Both the position numbers and the translations under genes were made by a program. A stretch of 64,000 nucleotides of DNA, from NCBI GenBank assembly GCA_018398805.1, contig JAGFBZ010000814.1, positions 2,232,001 to 2,296,000 on the forward strand. Reading direction: 5' to 3'. This DNA comes from Hirundichthys speculiger (Eukaryota; Chordata; Actinopteri; Beloniformes; Exocoetidae). Positions 46,558 through 59,700 of this stretch are shown in pieces; within the stretch, counting starts at the first letter, position 1, and every line of letters begins with the position of its first letter. The notes below the pieces were generated by a model that worked only from the letters and a program-made list of their open reading frames with translations, was not told the origin of the DNA and made no database searches.

Positions 46558-49500
46558 GTAAGTATTCCACAGCTTCTGTCTCCTGTTCTCCCTGTGACTA
46601 GAGCAGCAAGGGTTAGGTGAAGCGGAAGTAAATGTCCACTCCTCAGAAGAAAAGTTTATCCAGCCTCTGTCACTGTTCTGTGAATGTCTTAATTGTACTT
46701 TTGGGTTCAATGCTTATTTTAGAGAAATGTCTAAAACTGATTTGGGCATTATGTCTATTAGTGGAAAGCATGCAGTTCACTTTTACAGTTCTGTTATTGC
46801 TGTGACTGCTTTATTTTCAGCTTTATTTATTTATTTTTTTAACTTTTGTTGAGCGCATCTGAGTTTACAACACCATGACTGTACTGTCAGTGGTTCAGAC
46901 TGGTTATCCCCAGTCCTTTACCCAAAAACTGTCTCCTGTTTGAGTTTTTGGAATTTTTTTTTAGTCTAGCATGTTTCTATGTTAGAAATGAGCTCAAATA
47001 ATCAATTTGAAAAAAAAAAAAAAAAGCATCAGGACCCATTAGGTGTGTATGTCAGTATGATCCAAAGTCCTGGCACAGAAAAATGTTGTTTACAGCCACA
47101 ATAAACCTGATGGCTTTGTGTCTTTAGAAGCATTCCTCAACCTGTGGAATGACATCCACCATTTTTTTTTCATCTGTTCTCCACCATTCTGATGACCATT
47201 CTGCTTGTTTACCTGTAGATGTATATCTACATCTGAGTTTGGTGATAGTGTTATCCTGTCATTTTTACAGACTTGCTGTCTCTTGTTTTAGAGCACCTGA
47301 TGGTTAAAAAGAGAAAAACAAAAAAAAGCACAAGGCTATAGTCACCAACTAATATAGTTTTTTATCGCATCACCTTTTACCTGGTTTACTTGGTTTATTT
47401 GCTCACTAGGCTCTTTGGCTGTTATTCTTTTAATGAGCCTCTGCAGCAACACGCTGGCACTGTGTGAAAGGACAGTGGTTGGTCTTTACAACGCAGTAAA
47501 GGTCAGCTGGAATCCTTCCATCACAGTGACGGACTGAAGCACAAAATCCTGCTCCTTCCTTCCGGTCCTGATTATCGGTGCGAGAAAAAAATGGGGCTGA
47601 AAATGGGGAGACCTTGTTGTTGTTTTGATAATGGACTGAGTGGACAATACTTCAGAGAGAGAGAGAGGTGCTGAGTCCCAGGCCAAATCTGCAATTGCCT
47701 CCTGCATGATTACCTCATTTAGCTGTGGAGTGACAGGATGTCAGATGCGATCCCAGCAGGGGGAAGTCTGCTCCAGTGGGACGCATATCAGCAGCTGAAC
47801 CTCTTTTGGGGATCCTGCGTTGCCGAGCTCGCCCTTCAATTTGAGCAGCTCAACTGTTTGGCAAAAACAGTCCTGTGAGGAGTGCAGGCTCGGTTTATGG
47901 ATATCTGCCCGGAGCTCTGCTCCACCAAGCCAGACCACTGAATTATTAAAAAGAGCTGAGTCCTTCAGTTTCAGGATGAAATTGGCCCACATAAAGAGGT
48001 TAAAGCAAATCAATAGAACACTCATTAAATTCCTTTCAGTATTATCCTTTGTCCTGCCTGTAGTTTATTCCTAAAAGACAACCTGCACATGGGTGAGATC
48101 ACATATGTTAGCGGATGACTGGACTTCTCCCTGCAACATGGACCTCATAGTTCAGTCTACCTGTTGCAGACTCAGAGCCAAAGCCTGTCAGCACAGTAGA
48201 TTCCAGGCTCTGCTTTTTTCTTGGCGAGGACTGTGGGCGAACTGGAAATCCTGGTTTTTGGGCACAAATAGTTCTGCAAGAAGGGCAGGACAATTTGTAT
48301 GTGTGTTCATTCTTTTTTTCAGCTTTGTTTGCTTGCGGGGTTTGGCCAGCGGTAAAACTAGAAAGTGACTGACTCATCTTTACGTGCAACATATTTCCTA
48401 CTTTGAATAACACACCTCTTCAATGGCAAAACATCCATTAGGCTATAAGTTATTTCCTCCAACCTTCACATCCGAGATTATAGTTCATGTGTGTAGGGTG
48501 TAGGACAGGCATGCAAAGAAGACATAGAGTTAGGAGGGGACATCAGCGAGTCAATGGGCAGTGTTTAGGAGGTGGACATGATGAAATATCTGCATTCCCC
48601 TTCGGTTAACCCCGAGCTGTGAAATATCTCCTTATCACAACAATAGAGTTGCCTCACTGGAGGTGGTGCCCCCGTCTGACAAGCCAGGTTCAGGGTGCCT
48701 TTTGAGCATGGGCTGAAGGGGGTTGCTATGGTGATGCCTGTCAACCGGGAAGTCCTCAGAGGAGGCAGGCAGAGTGAGAGCTGGGACTGTAAGAGATATT
48801 GTGTGTCCTGGTTAGTTTCAAGAGTCAGGCGGAGAAAAAGCAGCGAAGAACCGCAGTGTGATTTCCACGCACAACCCAAGCAGAAAGAAAGAGGAGTGAG
48901 TTTATTAGTCAGGGCCACTTGGAAGGTGAGTGCAGTCACTGGCGTGCTCGCACAAATTTAAATAACAAGGAGTGAACATGCTTTTTGTGGGTGTATAGTT
49001 ATGCAGATCTGTTTTTTGTAAATCTGTGTATTGAGTAACCTGCTCCGGGATCAGATGCTCCTCCACTGGTTTAATGCCTGAAAAAAAAAACAGTAACCAA
49101 TTTAGTCTTTGCTGCTCAGGTGTTGAAACTGACAACATGAGTTGTCTTACTGAGATTTTGAAGATACTAACTGGAGTTGCACACTTACACTGGGCACTGT
49201 GGGTAATGTTTTCCAATATGTCATGCCTCCTACCAGTGCCCACTGGTATGTGCACGCTGACAACTCTTAGGCAATCTTCAGCGAGGCAGAAGAAATCACT
49301 TGCTCTGTCAGAGTGGTGTCCTCACCCTGTGGCATATCTGAGGCCTAATGGCCCCCAGGACTGTCCAGACTCCACTCCCCTTTGAGATGATTTCCACAGC
49401 CGACCCTGACTTCCTTTGTGATAGAACCGTGCAGCTGCCACTGCTCATACCCTCAGCCTGCACTCAGCCTTCAACATGCAAAATGACAGGCATGAGGATT

Positions 49501-52500
49501 TGTGACATTTTTCTCCTATCACTGCATCTGGAACGTGTGTTTTTCTCATGCTCTGCCTGATTGTACACACTGTCAAATAAGGAATTATCTTGAATGATGT
49601 GCCTTTTTTTTTCTCACCAGACTAATCTGCTTGGACTCAGAGTTGGACTCTTCGTGGAGGGGGGCGGCTGTGATTTATAGGCCTGAGGCTTTTCCTGGGA
49701 GTACATTGCCACCCCATTGACGAGAAACACACCCAGACTCCTCCCACTGTTCAGAGTGGACGAACACCATACAAGGAGGTGAAATATTTCCTTCCCTGAT
49801 AAATGTGTGCATCTTCCTAATAACCGCATATCATAAGCTCACGGCTGCAGGTCCTTGTATGGATCTTTCCGCCCACCTTCTTCGCAGTAGAGGAGCAGCA
49901 TGTTTGTGTAGTCAGCATCACAGAACTGACCTCTCACACAGCTGCACAGTGACTCATTTAATGTGTTTAGAAAATTCCTGTTTTATTTACTCAGCAGATG
50001 TTCCTTTAATTAGCATCTCCATTACTTTTTAAGGGAACATTTCTTTGACTTTTTTGACCCTGTTATGTAACTTGAGCAGCAGTGACGTGTTCGTGAGGGA
50101 CTGATAAGATGTTACTTTCACAGCAGGTTGCAATAATATCCAGGAGTGACCCTTCAAAAGTATTTTTATACTTTTTTGGAGATTGTTCAATGTATTGAGC
50201 AGCGTTGACCACCTGGAGCTACTTTTCTTCATGAATTTAAGCATGGCTTTAACTTTTTCTTTAACCCGTGGGAAACTCGCACCAAACTTTTGGAGTCAAT
50301 GATTAACTATCCTTCTTCTCACCACCATGCATGAAGACAAAACCTGTGCAAATGAAAGAGACCTATTTTTGTCATTCCTGAGTTATTGACAACACGATCC
50401 TCCCGCTCACCCCAAATCATGGCTTTCCTGGACGGTGACCACAGCAATTCACGGGTCATCCCTGCCACCGTTTTTCACGTGTGCTGTCACCTTAACAGCC
50501 TTGTTCTTTGGGTGAACAATCCAAGAAGCTTTCTCCCTGTGTGGTGGAGCTGAAGTCATTCTGGGTCATGGACTTCTCAAAAAGACCTGGTCACATCCTT
50601 CTGTGGAAAAAGAGGAAATGTGACGACTTACGAGTATCACAGTGCTTGAATGAAAAATCAGACAGAAAGTTTTTCTTTTGTCTGCACATTTTTAAGTCGT
50701 CTTTAAAAAAAAAAAAAAAACTGATGCTATTGCATTACTGTTGTGCTACTCATACTGGATATGAACTTCTTATTGAGCTTCATGGGAATTTCAGGGGTGT
50801 GGGGAAGTTCACTGACCTTGTAAATGCTGAGTAGGTTTGCTGTAGTGCAGTCTGATTTCTCATCGGCCAACTGCAGGGTAAAAAGAGGAAGGAAAACTTA
50901 TTTTGACTCTCTGCAGTAAATTGCTCTATGATAACCTTTTTATTGTCCACAGAGCTACATAGCTGAATTTCTTGGAAACAGAAGTGGATATTTTCAAATC
51001 AAAAGTCTGCTGATTCTCATTTTGACGTTAACTGCACTGCACTGAGCTGGATGTAAAACAAACATGAGTTATAAGAAAACTGGAAGTCTAAAACTCAGGT
51101 GCTGTGAAAGTATGTCCAAACAGGACATCATCTCTACATCAGAGGTGCACACGGGCCTTTCATGGCTGTGGTCTTCTTCTACCACAAATCTAAATCAGTG
51201 GTGATAGTGGATGCCTCATACTGCAGGGGTGTAGCTTGTAAAAAGATATATAATCTGGGCAATAACATTCACATATAGTATTTCACAAAGACATCATCCA
51301 GGCGCTCAGAAACCATCACTTCTCCATGTGGAAGCTTGAAGCTGCCTCCTCTGTCGAGTCTCGGTAATTACATAAGAATGCGCTGAACGCTTGGAGTGGG
51401 ATTTTCTCACTGGATATCAACATCGATTTTTCCTTATTAGGTAGGATCATGTTCTCTCTAAGGAGCTATGTGCGTGTTGTTAGAGCAGACATGAAGTCAA
51501 TGTTATGACACGAGCTTATTCATCAGGTTGTTACTTGGATACAGGATGATATTTCACCTCTTTTACTTTTAACCACTAAACATGCCACAAATATTTACTC
51601 AGTGTTTCAACTGCAGATAAAAATTTCACTCAGTTTCATTACATACTTTCTGTGTAAAGCTAAATTTTTCTGTCATGTGCGACGGGATTAAATAATCATC
51701 AGATTTGATTAAATGAACACTGTACAAATTCATAAATTTAAACTTGTGGGTCACATTAACATCCAGCAACCTTTGAATAATGTAGTGAACATAAAAAGTG
51801 GTTAATAATTCTAATAGTATTAAGCACAATTGTATTTATACATGATGTCAAACTGGTCTCTAATATAATCATGGGTTTCTGAATAATTTAATGATCATTC
51901 TGCGTAGGACTGTTCATGTCTTTGTGATTTCTGCAGGACTATTTTGGGTTCAAACTTTGAATTCTTTGCCAAACATGTTTTATAAAATGTAGCCAAGGTG
52001 TTTCGTGAAAGATGTTGCTAAATTATGTTTTAGGAAATGAAGGATATTTTGCAGCGTATTTTTTGTGTCAGGATATTATTTCTCTTGGTGACCTTCAGGG
52101 AGATTCTGTACATAATTGGTTGAGTGTCTTTATTATTCTGCATTAACTAGTGCACATTTTCCATTGAACAGCCACAGTGAAAAGTGTGGATGGGACCAGA
52201 AGGTAGTTATCATGAGTTTCTGTTGACACTCGAGAAGGCAAAATTAGCTCCTTTCTTTTTACTTCAGTATAACTTAAAAAAGACTCATCTTGTCATTTGT
52301 TCATCGTGTCATAGGTCATATGTCTTTAAAAGTCAGAGGCTACCTGCTGAGATCAGATCATGAGTAAAAACTCCCCATGTAAAAAAAAAAAAAAAGGTCC
52401 GTGGTTACATGGAGCTTGTTTGCAGTTTTTCTTGTTGGATATCTCATGAGGATGTGACTCCTGTGATTGGTACTCCATCATGCTTGAGCATTGATGGCAT

Positions 52501-53684
52501 TGTTGTTGTCACAATCCTCCGGTTGTCATTTTTTTCCCCCCTGGTATGTAACGCAGTTTATTGGAAGATGATGATTCAGATGAGTGACGCCGTTGTCTGA
52601 GAGCTGGAACATTGATCCTATCAGTGCATGGGCTCTGCGCTGCAGAGACACACAGCGAGCTTGTAGTCTCCCAGGTCTTGACGATGGTGATTATAGACTT
52701 CAGTGCTCTGCAGCAAATGCCACATGGAAAACTCATTATTGTAAGTTCTGTTGGGCAGCTCTCAGCCCGTAGTAGTCTGGGCATTTCTTTTACTTTCTTT
52801 CAAAGCTGCAAAGGCATGTTTTTTAGTTAAATGAAAAAAACATCTTTTTTGACCTTATTATATATGACAATATAAAATATTCTCAGTTTTGTTTTTGCAC
52901 AATACTTTTTTGACCACAACATTGTTGTTGACAGATCAAGTTAACAACTTACCACTGCGGCTGTACAAAAACTGTGGTTTCTGTTCTTACGCTATTATTA
53001 TGGACCATTTGGCCTCTATAGGTGCCTGACACACTGAGGAGCGGAAAAGGCCTCCCTCTCAGTCTCAATATGTCTTTGATGTTGAAACAGCAGGCCAGTT
53101 CTGTTAGAGGCGCAGCAGATTCGGGTCTGGTCTGGGCTTTCAGCGGCCGACCTTCTCCATCATGCTGTCCATTCAAGTCAGACTTATTACGGCATTGTGT
53201 GACTTGGAAAAAATGAGGCAGGCCTGTGAGTCACTGATTGTTGTGGGTGGGTTTTTCCTTCATTGCAGGGAAAAATGGGTGATGCTGACTTTTCTTCTGT
53301 GGAATACTAGTGGGAAGTGGATAATGGAATAGCTGAGCATTCTGCTTGGGGATAAAAAGCAAATTTTGGTACTTCCCATCACAAATCACGTCTCAGAGGT
53401 TAAAAAGTATTAAAAAATAAAACTGAAAAATTAAGAGTTAAAAGTTTTAGATCTTCAGATTATTTTTACATAATGTTAATTGGATATTTTTTTTTAAAAA
53501 ACATCCTCATAAAAGACGGGAAAATCCATGTTGTTGTTCATCTTATAGTTTATGCAAAAAAACTCAATTGGAACATTTTTAAAAAAAAATGTAGCTTGTG
53601 AGTGTTTTCCAGCTGCTTAGGAATATATTGAAATAACTACAAAAAGAGTGCAATGTTTCATAAATAATATGTCTGTCTTCGCAG
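46558..53684. other. Putative 5' intron of sorbs3
   Basis: This 7.1-kb stretch has no exon I can support. A second candidate non-coding exon ends at 48925 with donor GTGAGT. Several moderately GC-rich, non-repetitive blocks (47400-48260, 48560-48925, 53020-53180) look unlike repeats and may be regulatory, but I have no direct evidence. Confidence 0.35.
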
Positions 53685-53743
53685 CTACTTGATGCAGGGC
53701 ACAAAAGTTTGATACCTATCACAGGAGGATCATAACGGATCAC

Positions 53744-56700
53744 ATGCAGACTCAGGTAAAGACATTTTTAATTTATAATTCCATTTTCAGCTGTGAAACA
53801 AAGCTTGAAAAAAAAAAAAACCTGTCAAAATCCAGAAAAAATAATAAGAATATAAAAACAGTGGAGCACTATTTATTGTTGTCTATGTCACAACAATATG
53901 CCTTCGGCTCAGATAAAAGTTGAAGTGTTACTAAGAGGAGCAGAGGGCTTTCCCATGACCCCTGGCAACCACACATGGAGCGGCAAAGCACCTGATTCAA
54001 AAGCATGGTGTTCCAGTAGTAGAACCAGACTGGCCATTATGGGCTGGCTGAAGGGGAGAAGGATTACCATGGAGACCACTGGACTTTGAGGTTGACATTA
54101 ATGACCTGATCCCAACTTCTCTGACCCCAGCTCCACCCCCTGTTGTGAACAGGGAGTTAATGGGCTCATAATGGTCCCACACTGTCTCTGGGCCCCTACT
54201 CCGTACCTCGAATGAGGCCTTTCTGTAGTTCTGCCAAAACAAAGATGATGAAGAGAGCTGAACACCACTTCCCATTGCAAGTGCCTTATTTATCACAAGC
54301 TCCCCTCACAGAGGCTACATATTCTCTGGAGAATAGCTGGACCCCTAACAAGTTCACATGACCTCCAACAGAAACGTTGTTTACCCAGAGCCCACAGGAG
54401 GACAGGACAAGATCAGAGTTCACACATTTTGTTCATTCGAATTTCTCATTTCCTCCGTGTTTAGCAAACTGCGGAAATACATGGCCATCCAAATGGCTCC
54501 CTTGTTTTCTCCAGAGAGCCTGGAGTTTCTTCAAGCCAGCACATACTAACTTCTCCAGAGCTGACCCATGAAGTAGTCATCTCTCCTGGACTTCCTACTC
54601 CTCCCCTAAGCCCTTTTCACTCTACCAGGACACCATGGAAGGAGGTCAAGGTAAGTAATGGCCTGCAGACTGCTGTTCATAGCAATGCTGAAGTTGACAA
54701 CAGGAAAATAAGGAAACAAGTGCTCCCCCCTGTGGAAAAACAAAGTATGACATGCTATATACGTCCAACTGAGGGCATGTTTTGAAACTATCACAGTTAT
54801 ACTTTTCACTTAGATTACACTGACTGAACTTGTACACATTTTTGTCTGTTGAAGGGGTCAGAGCTGAATGGAGTAGGCTCAGCAACTCTCAGCTTCGGAT
54901 CATACTATGGACCTTCAGAGTCACCAGGTCAGATCACATTTGTATATCATGTCAGTGTTTTGCTGAACAGCTTGAAATAAGTTGTCAGGAGATGCCTTAT
55001 GAGAGTGCATTCATATGAGTGATGACATTTCTTGAACCTTCTGTGTTTTAACAAAAATACTAAACAATTAAAGCTAATCAGTTTTGGTCTGAAGGTAAAA
55101 AGAAATTCAAAGTGAGTTGGTGAGAGACTCCTGGTCTTATGTGTTCTGGCAGGCACTGTAAACAGACAAGTGCTTGTTGTCTTCATCTGCTATCAACTGA
55201 AATCAATAATCAAAATCTTGTTTCTCCTTCTGTATTTCAGGTGAACTGTCTAATGGTGTCCAAGGCTCTTCCACTCTCCCACGCAGCTGGACCCCCAGTA
55301 GGGAGGAGAGACTTATCAAGTACTCAGGAATCGGTCCGGTGGATGAGACCGGAATGCCGATTGCCTCCAGATCTGTAAGATCAAAGACAGAATTACTTTA
55401 TTATCCGACCTTTGTTACATGCTATGTGTATTTATGACTTATCCAGTATGATTTACTTTCTGCACCTTCCCTCTTTTCTTACACCAGAGCGTAAACAAGC
55501 CCAGAGACTGGTACAGGAGCATGTTCAGACAGATTCACAAGAGGCCAGAGGGTAAGGGCACTCCTCCGCCTCCTTTTCTCACACATTCAACTGCAGAATG
55601 AATTCCACTATGTCAATATGTCAGGCACAATAGAGGTGAACCAGCAAACAGATTATTGCAGTAAGACACAATGAAAGAGCACTGAAGTCTTATGTCACTT
55701 CTGCTCATGAGCTTTGAAAATAATCCACTTTTTTTTTTCTCATCCCTTCTTAGATCCTGCGGGTCATTTGTCTTATTTGCGTAGGAAAGGGCAACATACA
55801 GTCACAGTTTTAAGTGGAATATTTTCCATGTGCCTTGTTTTGTCAAACTGAGTCGGCAAAATGTTTAACTTGTAGCTTACAATGTAAACAATAATTCTGC
55901 TCAAAACCTATTAATCAAGCTGGAATATAAAGTTGTTTAAAAGAGCAATTACTCAAAAAAGGGTTTGAAGTCATTTGAGTCTGATTTACGCTCTTTTACA
56001 CTTTGACCGCACAACTTTCCACTGCTGAAAGCTGGTATCTATAGATGTGATTTTTTTCGTAAGATGTCAAATCACCTACATGCTGTTCAACTTTAAACAT
56101 AAGTTATAATGCAAATACACAGGCGTAAGTTCTGATAAAAGCCTTGGACATCGTGAACATTTTAATTTTTATCTTTACTTTTGACACTTTGGTATACTTG
56201 TCTTTTGAAGCAGGTGATTGATGTATCTCAATATAAAACAAGAATGAAATAGAAATAAAAATGTGACATTTCTATTCACATATCTAATTTCAGCAGTTTA
56301 GTATTATGGCAAGTCTATAAATCATCTCTTTGTTTGCCAGAGCCAGAAGATTCAGAGCAGTGGTCAGCTGAACGTGAGTGAATCCACCAAATTCCACATC
56401 ATTCATTTTCTGGGTCCTATAAACAGTTTTTTGCTTCAAGGCTGATTTTCGCTGATCCGTTGATCCGCAGGGCTTCGGTCGTCTGCCAAGACAGAAGAAA
56501 GCAATGAAGCAGACAAGAATCTCTTCAGGCTGACACCTCATGGAGCCTTACCAGATTGGTAAGTTTACACTGATTTGATGTAACTGCTTCATGAACATAG
56601 GCTAACCTTTCACATCCCTGCATGCAAGGAGGCACGATCATCACAATGCGCTCTGAGACAGATTGACAGTCACTCACTTTACGCCGTGAGGCAATTTAAT

Positions 56701-59700
56701 AAAGCCTTCAGTCAAACCTAGATGCATGCTGTTTTCACTCACGAACAAGAAGGATATAGAGTCATACTCAAAGGGTGAGCTCAACCTTTTTGTCAACACA
56801 GTTTTTTTTTTGGCACACTTCAATGACATATCCATGATGCAGAGTTGTCAGCTAGACCTAAGCAGAATGTTTGAGATAAGCCTGAGACCATCTCTTTCAC
56901 CTGCTGCCCTCATAGAAGCAATACCACCCTCTCATTTGTAGTATATGACTATAAGACTTACCCACAGTTTTTTCCCCAGTGCAATTTGTTTCCTAAACAG
57001 ACTAAAACAACACACATACTCCATAAAGTCTCCCTGACATCACACAATATACAATATCTCTGTGTGCAATATTAGCCATGTGCATCTATTTACATCACAA
57101 TCTTTTTGTCCTCCAGTGTTCTTTTAATTTATGTATTTATTTGATTGTGTTTTATTGTATTTATTTTAGGATATTTTACAATTTGGAGAGCAACACAGAT
57201 CTTGCTGAATTGTATACAATGTAATAACTTTTAAGTTTGACTTAAGATGGTAGCAGCAAGTATGCTGAAGGGAGGCTTGATGCAGAATGTTTTCCAAAAA
57301 CTAACCAGGTAGATTAAGGTTACTAAATCTAACTGCGGCTGAAAACAACAAAAAAGTAAAAGTGGGAGTAGAACAGTATAGCATGAGTTCCACACAGAAC
57401 TTGAACTCCAGGTTTCTTTGTAAAAATCCTTTTAATTCCATCCCACTACCTCTGATTAAGAAACCTCATGCTAAGTACTGCGCATACAAGTTAGTATACA
57501 GTATGTACTGCATACTGCAGTGGTTGTTCGTTCACAGCATGCCAGTGGAAGCCAGCCATGTGATAGTTCTGACTGTAGACCCTATAAGAACTTTCTAAAC
57601 AGCTTCTGATGTTGTGGTGCATCTTTTTGTTTTGTTGACAAAGTACGTACATACTAATATTATAGTATGGTGTTTTGAAAAGAGACTCACCACCCTATAT
57701 GTTAAAAAGTGAAACCTTCATTCAAGAGAAATGATAAGCAGGTTGATGCCAATCTCACCTCCCTGAATATGTCTGATCTACAGGTATTAGCTTAGAAACA
57801 TGAGAAACTGCTCATCTGTTTTTGTATTTTATGTCAAAAACAGATTAGAAGATGGCGCTATATGTTCTTGAACCTAAATCAGCTGACAAATAAGATATAA
57901 TATCATGTTAATTAATGTAATTCTAGAACAGTTTGATACATTTTGTTGTATCAAAAAGCTCACGCAGAGACATTCAATGGATTTTATGTACAAATTTATG
58001 TTCTGATTTGTTGATACTTAAATTTTAGGTATCTATCTGGCATGCTTAACTTTATAATCATGGTTGTGTTACTTTATCCTGCCAGTGCATTATTTTTCAC
58101 TTCAAATACAGACTACAGCTTACGTCTTATGCAGGTACCAACCTAAACTCAAGCCTAGACCAGTGGAGGAAAATGAGCGGGACAGACAAGTTGGGATTTG
58201 TTGTTATTGCCCCTCACAATGAAGCCGTGATTAAGTGTCCGTCCATGTTTTGTGTGTGTGTGTCGGGGTGTAATGTTTCAGGAGCGAGGATGTAGATAAG
58301 CTGTCCAGCCCAGGAAGACAGCACTCTCAACCAAGGAGCATATTTGATTTTGAACCTGGAAAGAGCACAACCTCAGAAACCCACAGCCAGGTACGACCTC
58401 ATACGCTGAAACAGTTAAAAAATAGGATCTGATCACTCTCTGATTCCAGCATGAAGTTCCCAAGTAGAACTTTAATCTTTAGATCTATCCAGCATTGTCA
58501 TGGACTCTAATAATTATTACTCCCTCTGTAGTCTGTTTTTTGTCAGTGAGGAGCTCAGGAGCAGGTTAGTCACCTTTTTTTTTTGAAGATTACAGTATAA
58601 GTCCTTACATTTCATCATGTCATGCAAGTATTAAATCACTAAGTTGCCTGAGTATTAAGCGCTGGTTTAAAGTGCTCTCTTCTTTTATGCAAAAAAAAGT
58701 TTGTTGAATGTTACTTATTTGTCAGGTTTAAATTCCCCTGGTGAGGGGCAGAGCATTGTCTCTAATGTTGCTGTTTTCAAATATCTCTTTAAACAACGTC
58801 CCAGGTCCGTCGTACATATTGTGTGCTGCGTTTACACTTGCAGGGAAAAAAAAAGGAAAAAAAAAAAAGAAATCTTTGTTTCCCCCCCCCCCAACGGAGC
58901 TGATGTGTCTTGTGATACGTATTATGGTGTTAACCTCTTGTGGTGTATAATGGCTCAGAGCATGGGGACTTACTTCATTTCCTCCTTATGACAGCAACAG
59001 TCAGTGTTTGATCCCCTGGACAGCGTTTGGAAAACCAGCTCAAATACCATATCAGGTGTTGTGCTGCTTCACAACGACGGGGCCTTGGCTTTAGAGAGAC
59101 ACATTCAGCCAAGACTTCAGACAAAAAAAAAACAAAGCTGTAGTCAGTGGTTCTAACCAGCAGAGCCTTTTAAAGTAATGTTTGATAGAATCAGCTCCTG
59201 GTAGTGTCAGGTATTTGTAAGAGGAGGGTAAAAGAAGCATTTGCAGAGCTCGCTAGATGGAGAAATATGTTGGTTTATTATCTTGCTTTTGTGCTGGGCT
59301 GTCCAAAAGTGCTTTGGCAAGCTGTAATTATTGTACTGAGATCTCTGCAGTTTGGAAAGTTTCCTATTTTTGAAAATGTGATCAAATAACAATACTGAAC
59401 TGTTGTTTTGGTTTCTGTCTGACCCTGAAAGTCATCAACTGTACTAAACCTGACCGGGGCAATCCAGATTGTATTCTATACTTATAAGATGTTTAGTAGT
59501 GAATTTTGTTTTCACAGAAAACAAAAGCCCTCTGTGGTGTCAACTTAGCTAATACCTCATTTGGTTCCAAATTCCTCTTAACCCTTGTACACATATTTAA
59601 TGAGGCAAACTGAGTGCCAAATAACAAATCTTTTATTACTATAAATGGGCATTTTGTGACAACGTGCCTTGATGGATGTTACTTGTAGCACAGGACAAAC

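Noticed and set aside
54097..54296. Minus-strand frames of 60-99 codons within sorbs3 intron
   Set aside because: They have no start context, splice sites or recognised motif; likely chance.
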